Positions 17,318-26,621 of a DNA stretch of 64,000 bases are shown here, in pieces (position 1 is the stretch's first letter; the number at the start of each line of letters is the position of its first letter). A program made the translations under genes and the position numbers. The notes under the pieces are model-generated. The model did not search any database, was not told the origin of the DNA, and worked only from the letters and a program-made list of their open reading frames with translations. The DNA comes from Stanieria sp964562685 (GTDB lineage: Bacteria > Cyanobacteriota > Cyanobacteriia > Cyanobacteriales > Xenococcaceae), in assembly GCA_964562685.1 (NCBI GenBank), contig CAZLUP010000004.1:1-64000 (forward strand), given 5' to 3'.

Positions 17318-19022
17318 CAATGGGCATTCGCCAACCTGTACCAAAAGCACGATCTGTAATTTTTAAACCAGGAGGTGCTTGTCGGCGTTTGAATTCGGCA
17401 CGGGCAACTAATTTGATCACTTGATGAACAATTTCCGCCTGATGTCCAGATTGAATGATTTTTGATTCAGATTGATGCTGGCAAATGAGACGGTCAAGAA
17501 TATCATCTAAAATTTCATAAGGTGGTAAAGAATCTTGGTCTAATTGCCCTGGTTTTAATTCGGCACTGGGTGGTTTATTAATGACATGGTTGGGAATAAT
17601 TTCTTGATGGCGATTTAACCAGCGACAGAGGGAATAAACACAAGTTTTGGGAACGTCGGCAATTACCGCTAATCCACCATTCATATCTCCATAAAGAGTA
17701 CAATAACCTACTGCCATCTCTGATTTATTGCCTGTGGAAAGAAGTAAATAACCAAATTTATTTGCGATCGCCATTAATAAGTTACCCCTGATCCGTGATT
17801 GAATATTTTCTTCGGCAATACCAAATTCTGTGCCTGTAAACAAAGGTGCTAAGATTTGGTCATAAGCTGACATTGCTTCTTGAATCGGGAATTGCTCGTA
17901 TCTAATTCCTAAATTTTTAGCTAAAGCTACGGCATCAGTAATTGAATGATCCGAACTATAGGGAGAAGGCATTAATACCCCCAACACCCGATCCGCACCC
18001 ATCGCTTTAGTCGCGATCACAGCTACTAAAGAAGAGTCAATTCCACCGCTTAAACCTAAAATTACTTGAGAAAAACCACATTTGTGAGCGTAATCTCTTA
18101 CTCCTAGGACTAAGGCAGCAAATATTTCTTCATTTTCATCTAAATTACCTGCTTTTTTGTTTGCAGGAGTTAAAGCAGAAAGGTTTTGTTGAATCGGATC
18201 AAATTCCACTACTACTAAATCTGATTCAAATCCCTTGGCGTGAGAAACAATTTCCCCTTTTCGATTGAAAACAACACTATTCCCATCAAAGATCAGATCG
18301 TCATTGGCACCAACTTGATTGACATATATAATTGGTAACTTATATCGTGTTGCAGCGTGATGAAGAATTGCTTCTCGAAGTTTTTGTTTACCCACACTAT
18401 AAGGAGAAGCAGATAAATTAACCACGACATCTACACCCAAATAGGCGAGATCTTCAATTGGATTTACTTCGTAGTTACGCTTGCCCCAAAACTGTTCGTC
18501 ATTCCATAAGTCTTCACAAATAGTTACTCCTATTTTCAAAGAAGATTCTTCCGAAAAGGAATCGTCAAAATCTGAAGCAACTGTATTTTGATTGGAGAGA
18601 ATAAAATAGTTAGTTTCGTATCCTGATTGAAAATAACGATCTTCATCAAAGACATCGTAACTAGGCAAAAGACGTTTGTGAAAAATGTGCTGGACTTTGC
18701 CTTCATCTAATAATGCCATACTATTAAATAAAGGTTTTTGTCCCTTAGAAGTAGCAGAAGGATTAGCTTCAACTGTACCTACTAAAGCTGCCATTCCTTT
18801 CGGTAACTGTTGTGCGATCGCTTCTAATTGTTTCTGCATTGATTCAACAAAACCAGAATAAAGTAACAAATCTCTGGGAGGATAACCACAAAGGGATAAT
18901 TCAGGAGTCAAAAGAAGTCGTACTCCTTTTTTAGCTGCATTATTAGCTACGGCAAGAATTTTTTTAGCGTTATTGGCAAGATCGCCAATGGTAGGATTAA
19001 TTTGAGCTACGGCTATTTTCAT
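17295..19022 (-). CDS. nadE: Glutamine-dependent NAD+ synthetase
   Basis: 575 residues in two domains. The N-terminal nitrilase-like glutaminase has the Glu in TPELSLCGYPPRDLL and the nucleophilic Cys in VTICEDLWND. The C-terminal ATP-pyrophosphatase has the P-loop LGLSGGIDSSLVAVIA near residue 295-310. It amidates nicotinate adenine dinucleotide with glutamine-derived ammonia, the last step of NAD synthesis. The frame opens at a TTG (19043), but the ATG at 19022 gives the conserved MKIAVAQINPTIGD, which I choose. It is the last gene of a run of NAD genes on this strand. Confidence 0.95.
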   Translation of the reverse strand: MKIAVAQINPTIGDLANNAKKILAVANNAAKKGVRLLLTPELSLCGYPPRDLLLYSGFVESMQKQLEAIAQQLPKGMAALVGTVEANPSATSKGQKPLFNSMALLDEGKVQHIFHKRLLPSYDVFDEDRYFQSGYETNYFILSNQNTVASDFDDSFSEESSLKIGVTICEDLWNDEQFWGKRNYEVNPIEDLAYLGVDVVVNLSASPYSVGKQKLREAILHHAATRYKLPIIYVNQVGANDDLIFDGNSVVFNRKGEIVSHAKGFESDLVVVEFDPIQQNLSALTPANKKAGNLDENEEIFAALVLGVRDYAHKCGFSQVILGLSGGIDSSLVAVIATKAMGADRVLGVLMPSPYSSDHSITDAVALAKNLGIRYEQFPIQEAMSAYDQILAPLFTGTEFGIAEENIQSRIRGNLLMAIANKFGYLLLSTGNKSEMAVGYCTLYGDMNGGLAVIADVPKTCVYSLCRWLNRHQEIIPNHVINKPPSAELKPGQLDQDSLPPYEILDDILDRLICQHQSESKIIQSGHQAEIVHQVIKLVARAEFKRRQAPPGLKITDRAFGTGWRMPIASRWLVN

Positions 19023-19119
19023 AATATTTATATCAAAATACAAAAATTTTTAGGCTTTTAAATAAGTTTTGTCTTAATTATTAATTATTTATAGTTAATT
19101 GACTTACTTTTTTATAGTT

Positions 19120-19443
19120 TTAAACCAATATTTTTTCTTGCAAAATTTCTAAAACTTTATGATGATTTTCAGGAGTAATTGCAGGTTTGATCCATTCTCC
19201 ATCATCAAGGATAATAAATTTACTTTTGCTGGGACGAAGTAAATCTAAATGAAACCAATAGGGAGTTAAATCCATACCCCACAGCCTTAACTTACCTTGG
19301 AGTAAATTTAATTCTTCTTCTTTTACACCTTTAATTTGACTATAAGTAAGTTTTTTGCTAATACCTAAAGGAAAATAATACCAATGGATAGTAATTGATT
19401 CATCATCACAAATGATATGTCGATCTGCATAAAGAATAGTCAT
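19120..19443 (-). CDS. Conserved hypothetical protein in the NAD cluster
   Basis: 107-residue mostly beta protein with no signal peptide. Segments such as DDESITIHWYYFPLG, KLTYSQIKGVKEEE and HHKVLEILQEKIL suggest a small PH-like beta barrel ending in a helix, which is only an inference. It lies between the NrtR-like gene and nadE on the same strand (78 bp and 97 bp gaps), so a link with NAD metabolism is possible but unproven. Confidence 0.55.
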   Translation of the reverse strand: MTILYADRHIICDDESITIHWYYFPLGISKKLTYSQIKGVKEEELNLLQGKLRLWGMDLTPYWFHLDLLRPSKSKFIILDDGEWIKPAITPENHHKVLEILQEKILV

Positions 19444-19521
19444 GATTTTAAAATTCTTATTGGCTAACTAAATTAAGAAAAAATTTTTTACTTATCAAAA
19501 AATTTAGGTTTTATTTTTTGT

Positions 19522-20280
19522 TTAAATAAAGACCAATGGCTTATCTTTCAAAGGAGCAAAAGCTTCTGCATCAAATCGATATAAACTTGCAGGACGACCA
19601 GCACCACGACAAACTTTTATCCCTGTATCTAATAAAAATCCTAACTTTAATAGACGAGAACGAAAATTGGAATAATCTGAAAAGTTTTCTCCCAAAATTG
19701 TACAGTAAAGTTGATAAACTTCATTCAAAGTAAACTCTTCTGGCAAGACATCAAAAGCGACGGGACTGTATTCTAATTTGTTACGTAGACGACGATAACC
19801 ATACTCTAAAATTTGATTGTGATCGAAAGCAAGCTGAGGTACTTCTTTGACTTGATACCAAGATAAATTAAGAGCAGGTTTAGCAATAATTTTTGCTTCT
19901 TCGTATCTTAATAAAGCAAAATAACTAACAGATAAATAACGTACTCCAAAACTTTCTGGTGCTTCTCTAGGATCTCTACCTGGATCTCCAAAAGTATAAA
20001 GTTGTTCTAAATATAAATTATTGGCTTGGATTTTTTCAGCTAAAGTTCGATAAGCAGCAGCTTGTAAAGATTCCCCTTGACGAACTAAAGTACCTGGTAA
20101 ACTCCAATAATTACTAAAAGGTTCTTCTTTTCTTTTGCGTAACAAAACTAATAGACGATTATGTTGAGTATCGACTGAAAAAATAACATTATCTACCCCA
20201 ACTTTAAAATCTGCTAATGCGTTATTAACTTCTGAAACTTGATGGTGAGATTGTAAGACTACTTCAGAATTAAATTTCAT
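19522..20280 (-). CDS. nrtR: NUDIX-domain transcriptional regulator, NrtR type
   Basis: 252 residues. A NUDIX-like domain occupies residues 25-165 and a winged-helix-like domain about 170-252 (EFTLNEVYQLYCTILGENF, NFRSRLLKLGFLLDTG, GRPASLYRFD). The Nudix box region GESLQAAAYRTLAEKIQ lacks the REUXEE catalytic glutamates, as expected for NrtR proteins, which bind ADP-ribose or related ligands and repress NAD genes instead of hydrolysing. The position beside nadD, pncB and nadE supports the assignment. A catalytic Nudix pyrophosphatase is less likely. Confidence 0.8.
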   Translation of the reverse strand: MKFNSEVVLQSHHQVSEVNNALADFKVGVDNVIFSVDTQHNRLLVLLRKRKEEPFSNYWSLPGTLVRQGESLQAAAYRTLAEKIQANNLYLEQLYTFGDPGRDPREAPESFGVRYLSVSYFALLRYEEAKIIAKPALNLSWYQVKEVPQLAFDHNQILEYGYRRLRNKLEYSPVAFDVLPEEFTLNEVYQLYCTILGENFSDYSNFRSRLLKLGFLLDTGIKVCRGAGRPASLYRFDAEAFAPLKDKPLVFI

Positions 20281-20485
20281 CTTTGGTTGATTGTTAATAG
20301 TTCATTGTTGATGTTTAATTGTTTGTTCACAGATGAAGTTATCGATTGGTAATGTTGATAATTGATAGTTGATTGTTAATTGTTAGTTTACAGCCCATAG
20401 CATCTAAACTTTTTACTTTTTACTTTTGATCCTTCGTTTCACTCAGAACGCTTCGCGCTTTTTACTTTTTACTTCCTGCTCACTG
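20281..20485. repeat. Repeat-filled spacer in the NAD cluster
   Basis: 205 bp made of short repeats: TTGATTG-like units, TTTTTAC heptamers at about 20410-20427 and again at 20459-20471, a small element ending in CGCTTCGCGC, and an ACAGATGAAGTTATCGATT segment also found in near-copy at about 49618-49636. It separates nadD from nrtR and could break the operon. Confidence 0.6.
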
Positions 20486-21061
20486 TTAACTGGTAACTGT
20501 ACTATATAAATGCTTTTGGATAATATAATTTTGTACCGCAGGAGTGATTACTTGTTGATCGCCTTCTCGACGATAATCGGTAGAAGAAACTTGAGGTGCA
20601 TTCAATGTTGCGATCGCGTATATTCCTCCTTTGTTACTAATCGCTTCTAAATCTGTTTTTGTAATACTATATCCAGGACGCGGTACGATCAAAAGTTGTA
20701 CTTGGGTAAATAATTCTTCAATGCGATACCAAGTTACAATTTGTTTGACTAAATCTGAACCAATGACTAAGGTAAATTCTGCCTCTTCACCCCATATTTC
20801 TCTAGCTTTCTTAACTGTAATTAAAGTTCTGCGATCGCTTAATTCTTCTTGAAGTAAAATTTTATTAGGCTGATCAATTTCTGTAATTGCTAATCGTAAC
20901 ATCTCGGTACGATGTTTCAAGCTAGTTTGATGTTCCTTAAAAGGATTATCTGATGCCCAAACTAATACTAGATCGTAATGCTGTGCTAACCAACTTAAGA
21001 TATTTTGATGTCCAGAAGTAGGCGGATCTGCACTAGTGCCAAATAAAGCTATTTTTGTCAT
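20486..21061 (-). CDS. nadD: Nicotinate-nucleotide adenylyltransferase
   Basis: 191 residues of the nucleotidyltransferase fold. FGTSADPPTSGHQNI at residues 7-21 is the (H/T)xGH ATP-binding signature, SDNPFKEHQTSLKHRTEM is the substrate region, and SSTDYRREG near 160 is the ISSTxIR-like motif. It makes nicotinate adenine dinucleotide from NaMN and ATP, and NadE then acts on the product. It follows pncB after 11 bp, so the two are clearly co-transcribed. Confidence 0.92.
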   Translation of the reverse strand: MTKIALFGTSADPPTSGHQNILSWLAQHYDLVLVWASDNPFKEHQTSLKHRTEMLRLAITEIDQPNKILLQEELSDRRTLITVKKAREIWGEEAEFTLVIGSDLVKQIVTWYRIEELFTQVQLLIVPRPGYSITKTDLEAISNKGGIYAIATLNAPQVSSTDYRREGDQQVITPAVQNYIIQKHLYSTVTS

Positions 21062-21072
21062 TGATGATTAAT

Positions 21073-22434
21073 TTAATTGTGAATAATTAGTGGTTGATTG
21101 GTTTGTAAGCAAGCATTCTGTAGAGATTTTAAAGCATCTGAGATGGTTACTGTGATTGATTCAGGATTGCTAATCTGACGGGTTGGTTTTGCTAGACTTG
21201 CTACAGTATTAGTAGTGCGTTGACGAATGGTAGTTAAGCTTTCTGGTGGTTGTAATCTAACACCATCTTTCATAACCAGTTGTAATAATGGTTTTTCCCC
21301 TGATTTTGGTGCTTCTGTAGCTAATCCCAATCGATCTTGAGTAATTTCACCATCGATAATCTGACGAAAAATTTGTTTGCAACCTGGATAAGTAGCTTTA
21401 TTGCTAGACTGTTTCATCGTAGGAATATTATCTATTTCTACTAATTTATAAACTCCGTTGACTGGTGTACCTGTTACCAATTTTGTGCCGATGCCATAAC
21501 CATCGATGGTTGCACCTTCTCTTTGCAAGCGATTGATTTCCCACTCATCTAAATCTCCACTAGCAAAAATTTCGATTTCAGGTAATAAAGAACGTATTTG
21601 TTGAGATAAGTCTACTAAATCACCAGAATCAATTCTGACACCACTAACCTTAATCTTTTTCTGAGCTAATCTTTGGGCAGCAGCAACAGTATTGTAAGTA
21701 TCGATTAACAAAGGTGCTTGGGGAAAATAACGATGAAAAGCTTCAAATGCTTCGTCTTCTTCTCCCGCTAAAGCTGTAATTGCCATAATTAAGGCATGAG
21801 CCATTGTACCACTTGGTTGCTCTCTTAATTTTAAAGCTGCTAAAACGTTGGAAGTGCTATCAAATCCTGCTGCTAAGGCTGCTCTAGCTGCCCAGATCGC
21901 TCCTTGAGGGCTAAAAGCTCTTCTCGTCCCAAATTCTAGTAATTTTGCCTCTTTTCCTGCAATATCTCGCATTCTAGCTGCTTTAGTGGCGATCATTGTT
22001 TGATAATTAATCGTATTGAGTAAGTAAGTTTCAACCAACTGCGCCTGCCATAAAGGTGCTTCTATCCTCAAAATTGGTTCGTTGGCAAAAACTGCTTCTC
22101 CTTCCAAAACAGCCCAAACATCTCCATCAAATCTTCCTGACTTCAATAAAGACCAAAATTGTGCTGGTGCATGGGCAAATATTCCTGTAGCTTGAAGAGC
22201 TTCGATCTGAGTTTGATTAAACTGCAACTTTTCCAAATACTCCAATGCCTGAGCTAATCCCATCGCAATTAAATAACCGAAGTTAGTGGGCAGCTTACGA
22301 ACAAATAATTCAAAACTAGCCTTGCGATCGGCAATTTGTTCTCCTGTGTAACAGGCTGCCATTGTCAATTGATAAAGATCGGTTAATAAACAATAGTCTT
22401 GGGAAGAAATTGTTAGTTCTTCTTCTGGTATCAT
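21073..22434 (-). CDS. pncB: Nicotinate phosphoribosyltransferase
   Basis: 453 residues. It makes NaMN from nicotinate and PRPP, the salvage entry to NAD. Diagnostic parts are the N-terminal LLTDLYQLTMAACY, FELFVRKLPTNFGYLIAMG, LLEFGTRRAFSPQGA (residues about 167-181), GTMAHALIMA, LIDTYNT and VRIDSGDL. ATG start at 22434. It is the first gene of the NAD run. A candidate TATAAT box (22455-22450, minus strand) sits about 16 bp upstream, with a palindromic operator directly behind it. Confidence 0.92.
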   Translation of the reverse strand: MIPEEELTISSQDYCLLTDLYQLTMAACYTGEQIADRKASFELFVRKLPTNFGYLIAMGLAQALEYLEKLQFNQTQIEALQATGIFAHAPAQFWSLLKSGRFDGDVWAVLEGEAVFANEPILRIEAPLWQAQLVETYLLNTINYQTMIATKAARMRDIAGKEAKLLEFGTRRAFSPQGAIWAARAALAAGFDSTSNVLAALKLREQPSGTMAHALIMAITALAGEEDEAFEAFHRYFPQAPLLIDTYNTVAAAQRLAQKKIKVSGVRIDSGDLVDLSQQIRSLLPEIEIFASGDLDEWEINRLQREGATIDGYGIGTKLVTGTPVNGVYKLVEIDNIPTMKQSSNKATYPGCKQIFRQIIDGEITQDRLGLATEAPKSGEKPLLQLVMKDGVRLQPPESLTTIRQRTTNTVASLAKPTRQISNPESITVTISDALKSLQNACLQTNQPLIIHN

Positions 22435-22461
22435 AGTTTTATTAGTCGAATTATAATCTTA

Positions 22462-22482
22462 TTATGGTAAATACTACCATAA
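22462..22482 (-). promoter_or_regulatory. Candidate NrtR operator upstream of pncB
   Basis: Perfect inverted repeat TTATGGTA-N5-TACCATAA, 28 bp upstream of the pncB ATG and overlapping where the -35 element and spacer would lie relative to the TATAAT at 22455-22450. A repressor bound here would block the promoter of the NAD gene run. That NrtR is the binder is my inference from the adjacent gene. Confidence 0.6.
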
Positions 22483-22898
22483 ATATTTGAGTAAAAACAA
22501 ATCTTTACTAAAACAACAGATTTCAAGGTCGACAGTTAAAAATCAAAAAGCTAAAGTCAAACTTCATAAAACTCTTAATAAGTATAAATTACTCACTTAA
22601 GAAAACTTTAGAAATTTAACTAATAAAAATAACTATTATCAACAAGTTTCAATAATTGTTGCAATCTCAACTAAATTCTCAGGATCACTCTCATAATTAA
22701 ATCATGAACCTTATGTGATTTTCGTACATTACCTAAAGGGAGCAAGTATAACCGCAATAGATTTTATTATTTTTCTATTATCTATTCTTTCGCTCTTTAG
22801 GAAAAATTGTCAAAACATAAACGTTGATAAGCTTAGTTACAACCTTTCCGTATTGTAATTTTGCCGTCAAACATTAGCAAAATTAGAGGTGAGAAATT
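22483..22898 (+). other. Long leader/promoter region of the 50-residue gene
   Basis: 416 bp of AT-rich DNA between divergent pncB and the small gene. I see no ORF, repeat or known RNA motif. The unusual length for such a small gene suggests regulatory content. Confidence 0.4.
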
Positions 22899-23051
22899 AT
22901 GATGGTTGAGCGTAACTTAAAAAATTTCATTCAATACCTGACTGAAGCTTTTGTAAGAATTTTTGGTCCTAATGACGACGAATATCCTGCGATTGGAGTA
23001 CAACCTTTTGAAGGAGAAATTTATCAATCAAACTCTAGAATAGATTGGTAA
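22899..23051 (+). CDS. 50-residue conserved cyanobacterial protein
   Basis: Short gene with start ATG 22899 (or 22902), preceded by AGAGGTGAG, and stop TAA at 23049-23051. The protein begins MMVERNLKNFIQYLTEAFVR and continues with IFGPNDDEYPAIGVQPFEGE and a polar tail. The helix followed by a DDEYPAIGVQPF block matches a family of tiny cyanobacterial proteins that I remember but whose function I do not know. It stands alone, with its own long upstream region and a strong terminator downstream, which suggests an independently regulated unit. Confidence 0.7.
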   Translation: MMVERNLKNFIQYLTEAFVRIFGPNDDEYPAIGVQPFEGEIYQSNSRIDW

Positions 23052-23243
23052 AACTTGAGCAAAACTAAATTTAAGCTATCCTAAATTATTTGAGAGAAAA
23101 TTGCCAAAAAATAAGTGTTGATATTTTATTGCTGATTGTTAATAAGTTATGATTAACGCCCCCTCAATTAATTATTAACAACAATCATTGATCATTGATT
23201 CTCACAAATTAAATAGGAATGCTACAACAAAATCAATCCTATT

Positions 23244-23281
23244 TTTAGAGACGTTCTTAGAGAATGCCTCTAAATTTTTTG
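23244..23281 (+). terminator. Strong intrinsic terminator of the 50-residue gene
   Basis: 14-pair stem with one A-C mismatch and one G-T pair (left arm TTTAGAGACGTTCT, right arm AGAATGCCTCTAAA, loop TAG), followed directly by TTTTTT. It lies about 190 bp after the small gene and 125 bp before sbcC. Confidence 0.8.
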
Positions 23282-23405
23282 TTTAGGCACAGTTTTGTTG
23301 GAGAATAACTTATATTAAGATTTATCAACTATATTTTGAATCCTCTCCTAGACTAGAAAACAATGCAAATATACTAAATATCTCTTGAGGATACTTCAGT
23401 AAAGC

Positions 23406-26400
23406 ATGATTCCTTTACAATTAACGCTGAAAAACTTTCTAAGTTATCGCGAAGCAACTTTAGATTTTCGAGGATTACATACTGCTTGTATTTGTGGGGC
23501 GAATGGGGCAGGAAAATCTTCTTTACTTGAAGCAATTACTTGGGTAGTTTGGGGAAAAACTCGTACAGCAACAGAAGATGATGTGATTCACGCAGGAGTA
23601 AATCATGTGCGAGTTGATTTTGACTTTATTTGTCATCAACAAACCTATCGCATTATCCGCAGTAGATCTCGGGGGAAAAGTAGTGCGCTGGAATTTCAGA
23701 TAGCAACTGAGTCGGGAAGGTTTCGTTCGATTACTGCTAAGGGAATGAAAGCAACCCAGGAGGAAATTACTACTGCTTTAAAATTAGATTACGATACGTT
23801 TATTAATTCTGCCTATTTAAGACAGGGAAGGGCAGATGAATTTATGTTACGTCGTCCAAGCGATCGCAAACAAATTTTAGCAGATTTATTAAAATTAGAT
23901 CGTTACGAACAGTTAGCTGTTCAGTCAAAAGATTTAGCTAAAGAATATAAAGGACAAGCAGAACAACTGAGACAAAGTATAGTTTTATTAGAGGAACAAT
24001 TAGCCCAAGAAAAGTTTACGCAACAGGAATTAGTTGGGTTAGAAAATCAAATCAATCAACTGCAAGAATTACAAGAACAAAATCGTACTCGTCTACAAGA
24101 TTTACAAGTAGTTGAACATCAACGTCAAGCTTGGGAACAACAAATTAGCGTTCAACAAACTCAATATCAAAATCTGATTCAAGATTGCGATCGCTTGTCA
24201 AAAGATGTAAATTTATTACAAATTCAGGTACAGAAACTAGAACAATTAATTGCCCAAGAACCAGAAATTGTTAGCCAGTATAATCAATTATTAAGTTGGC
24301 AAGAACAAGAAAAAGATTTTTCAGCTAAATTTGCCACTTATCAACAAACACAAAAGCAATTAACTCAATTAGAACAACAGTTAAGTCAACAAAATAATGA
24401 ATTAAATTTAAAAATACGACAGGTACAAACCCGTTTAGAAGCAGTTGAACAACAAGAACAAGAAATTGAGCAAATTTTAGCTCGTTCTTCGGAAGTAGAA
24501 GCAGGTTTAGAACAACTTAATTTTCATCGTCAAAGATTAGTAGAATTAGACCGAATTCAACAATATGTTGCTCCTTTATTACAACAAAAAAACAACCTGC
24601 AACTCGAAATTGAAAAAATAGAAACTAAACTTACCGTTAAATTAGAACAAATTCAACAAGCTTCTGAACAATTAGCCGAACAAATTGCCAAAGTACCACA
24701 AATGCGTCAGGCAGTATTAACTATTGATGCTCAAATTGATGAATTAGATAAAAAGAAAGTTTATCAAAAAAGAGTCCGAGAAAAAGGAGAAGAAAGAAGA
24801 GATTTTCAAACAACTTTACAAGCAAATCAAAGAGTTTATGAAAGACAGTTTCAAGAATTACAACAAAAACTGGATTTACTCGGAATTCCCGAAGCAGTTT
24901 GTCCTCTATGTGAAAGAGAATTAGACGAACATCATCGCAATCATGTAATTGATAAAACCCAAAAACAACAAAAGGAAATTCAAGAACAAATTTGGGTAAT
25001 TAGAGAGCAGTTAGCTGCTTGTGAAAGAGAACTACAACTATTAAGAAAAGAATATAAAAAATTAGATCAAGAATTAACGACTTATGACTCTCTTCAATTA
25101 CAATTAGGACAACTAGAAGCTCAACTAGAAGCAACAGGAGAAGTTCATAAACAACTTAAAAATATTAAAGCAGAACAAGAAGAATTAGAAAACTTATTAG
25201 GAACTGGTAACTATGCTCAAGAATTACAATTAGATTTAACTCAACTAAATAATGAAATCAAAAATTTTAATTATGATGAACAAACTCATGCTTTAGTCCG
25301 AGGAGAAGTAGAACGTTGGCGATGGGCAGAAATTAAACAAGCAAAAATCGAAGATGCAAAAAAAAGACAAGCTAATATAGATAGCCAAAAACCTCAATTA
25401 TTAGAACAAATTGAATCACTACAACAAGAGATTGAACAATTACATACCACTTCAGAAATTCAACAGCAAATTGAAAAAGTTCAACAAACAATCGCTCAAT
25501 TAGGTTACGATCAAACTGAACATCAAAACCTTATTACTCAACTTCGTCAGGCTCAAAGTTGGTACGTACGTTATCAAGAATTAACTCAAGCCAAACAACA
25601 GTATCCCCAACTTCAAATTCGCCTGCAAGAATTACAACAATTATTAGAATTAAGAATCCAAGATAAAACTGTTAGTCAAACACAAATCGATAATTATATT
25701 ACCCAACGAGAACAAATTAATGACTATCGCCAGGAAATTCAAACTTTAGAACAACAAATTCATCAACGTCGTCAACAATTAGATGAATTAATTATTCAAA
25801 CAGGAAGATTACAACAAACTTTAGTTCAAATTGAAGAACTTAAAAATCAGTACCAAAATAGTTGCCAACAACTCAAAGAAATCGACAAAAATTATCGTAT
25901 TTATCAAGAATTAGGACAAGCTTTTGGTAAAAATGGTATTCAAGCTTTAATGATTGAAAACATCTTACCTCAGCTAGAAGCAGAAACTAATCATATTTTA
26001 GCTCGATTGACTGGAAACCAATTTCACGTCCAATTTTTAACTCAAAAAGCAGGTAAAAGTAGTAGTAAAAAAACTACCAAACTAATCGATACTTTAGATA
26101 TTTTAATCGCAGACGCTAGAGGTACTCGCCCCTACGAAACCTATTCTGGTGGTGAAGCTTTTCGGATTAACTTTTCAATTCGTTTAGCCTTAGCAAAACT
26201 ACTTGCTCAAAGAGCAGGAACTTCTCTACAATTACTCATAGTAGATGAAGGCTTTGGTACTCAAGATAGTGAAGGTTGTGAAAGATTAGTTGCAGCCATT
26301 AATGCGATCGCGTCTGATTTTGCTTGCATCCTTACCGTTACCCATATGCCTCAATTCAAAGAAGCCTTTCAAACCAGAATTGAAGTTTACAAAAGCGATC

Positions 26401-26429
26401 GCGGTTCTTCCTTACGTTTATCTAATTAA
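23406..26429 (+). CDS. sbcC: SbcC/Rad50-type exonuclease ATPase subunit
   Basis: 1007 residues. Walker A GANGAGKSSLLEAITW is near residues 33-48. Two very long Gln/Glu-rich coiled coils flank a zinc hook, CPLCERELDEHH, near residue 498. The C-terminal head carries signature SGGEAFRINFSIRLALAKL and Walker B LLIVDEGFGTQD. With SbcD it processes hairpins and double-strand ends. No sbcD gene is adjacent, which is unlike the enterobacterial operon. Length and hook separate it from DndD-like ATPases. Confidence 0.92.
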   Translation: MIPLQLTLKNFLSYREATLDFRGLHTACICGANGAGKSSLLEAITWVVWGKTRTATEDDVIHAGVNHVRVDFDFICHQQTYRIIRSRSRGKSSALEFQIATESGRFRSITAKGMKATQEEITTALKLDYDTFINSAYLRQGRADEFMLRRPSDRKQILADLLKLDRYEQLAVQSKDLAKEYKGQAEQLRQSIVLLEEQLAQEKFTQQELVGLENQINQLQELQEQNRTRLQDLQVVEHQRQAWEQQISVQQTQYQNLIQDCDRLSKDVNLLQIQVQKLEQLIAQEPEIVSQYNQLLSWQEQEKDFSAKFATYQQTQKQLTQLEQQLSQQNNELNLKIRQVQTRLEAVEQQEQEIEQILARSSEVEAGLEQLNFHRQRLVELDRIQQYVAPLLQQKNNLQLEIEKIETKLTVKLEQIQQASEQLAEQIAKVPQMRQAVLTIDAQIDELDKKKVYQKRVREKGEERRDFQTTLQANQRVYERQFQELQQKLDLLGIPEAVCPLCERELDEHHRNHVIDKTQKQQKEIQEQIWVIREQLAACERELQLLRKEYKKLDQELTTYDSLQLQLGQLEAQLEATGEVHKQLKNIKAEQEELENLLGTGNYAQELQLDLTQLNNEIKNFNYDEQTHALVRGEVERWRWAEIKQAKIEDAKKRQANIDSQKPQLLEQIESLQQEIEQLHTTSEIQQQIEKVQQTIAQLGYDQTEHQNLITQLRQAQSWYVRYQELTQAKQQYPQLQIRLQELQQLLELRIQDKTVSQTQIDNYITQREQINDYRQEIQTLEQQIHQRRQQLDELIIQTGRLQQTLVQIEELKNQYQNSCQQLKEIDKNYRIYQELGQAFGKNGIQALMIENILPQLEAETNHILARLTGNQFHVQFLTQKAGKSSSKKTTKLIDTLDILIADARGTRPYETYSGGEAFRINFSIRLALAKLLAQRAGTSLQLLIVDEGFGTQDSEGCERLVAAINAIASDFACILTVTHMPQFKEAFQTRIEVYKSDRGSSLRLSN

Positions 26430-26587
26430 TAAATATAAAGATGCAAAAGACAAATGTGCAGAGATGCATGGGAGTAATCAAAAATTACCGTGCTTTTCAG
26501 TTGAATAGAACACAACTAATTATAGCAGTCGAAGCAAGTTGCTATAATTCATCTATTCTTGTTTCCTCTCGCTTCTAGCTTCGGGCT

Positions 26588-26612
26588 TTTGACTTTTGAC
26601 TTTTGACTTTAT
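26588..26612. repeat. Heptameric tandem repeat (TTTTGAC)n
   Basis: Three and a half copies of TTTTGAC in the spacer, followed by ATGACCAATGACTAAT units that run into the start codon of the next gene. Confidence 0.8.
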
Positions 26613-26621
26613 TAATGACCA

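Noticed and set aside
23406..26429. Considered whether the SbcC-like ATPase could be DndD paired with the orphan dndE
   Set aside because: It has a CPLC zinc hook and full Rad50/SbcC length, which fit SbcC; it is also 11 kb from dndE.
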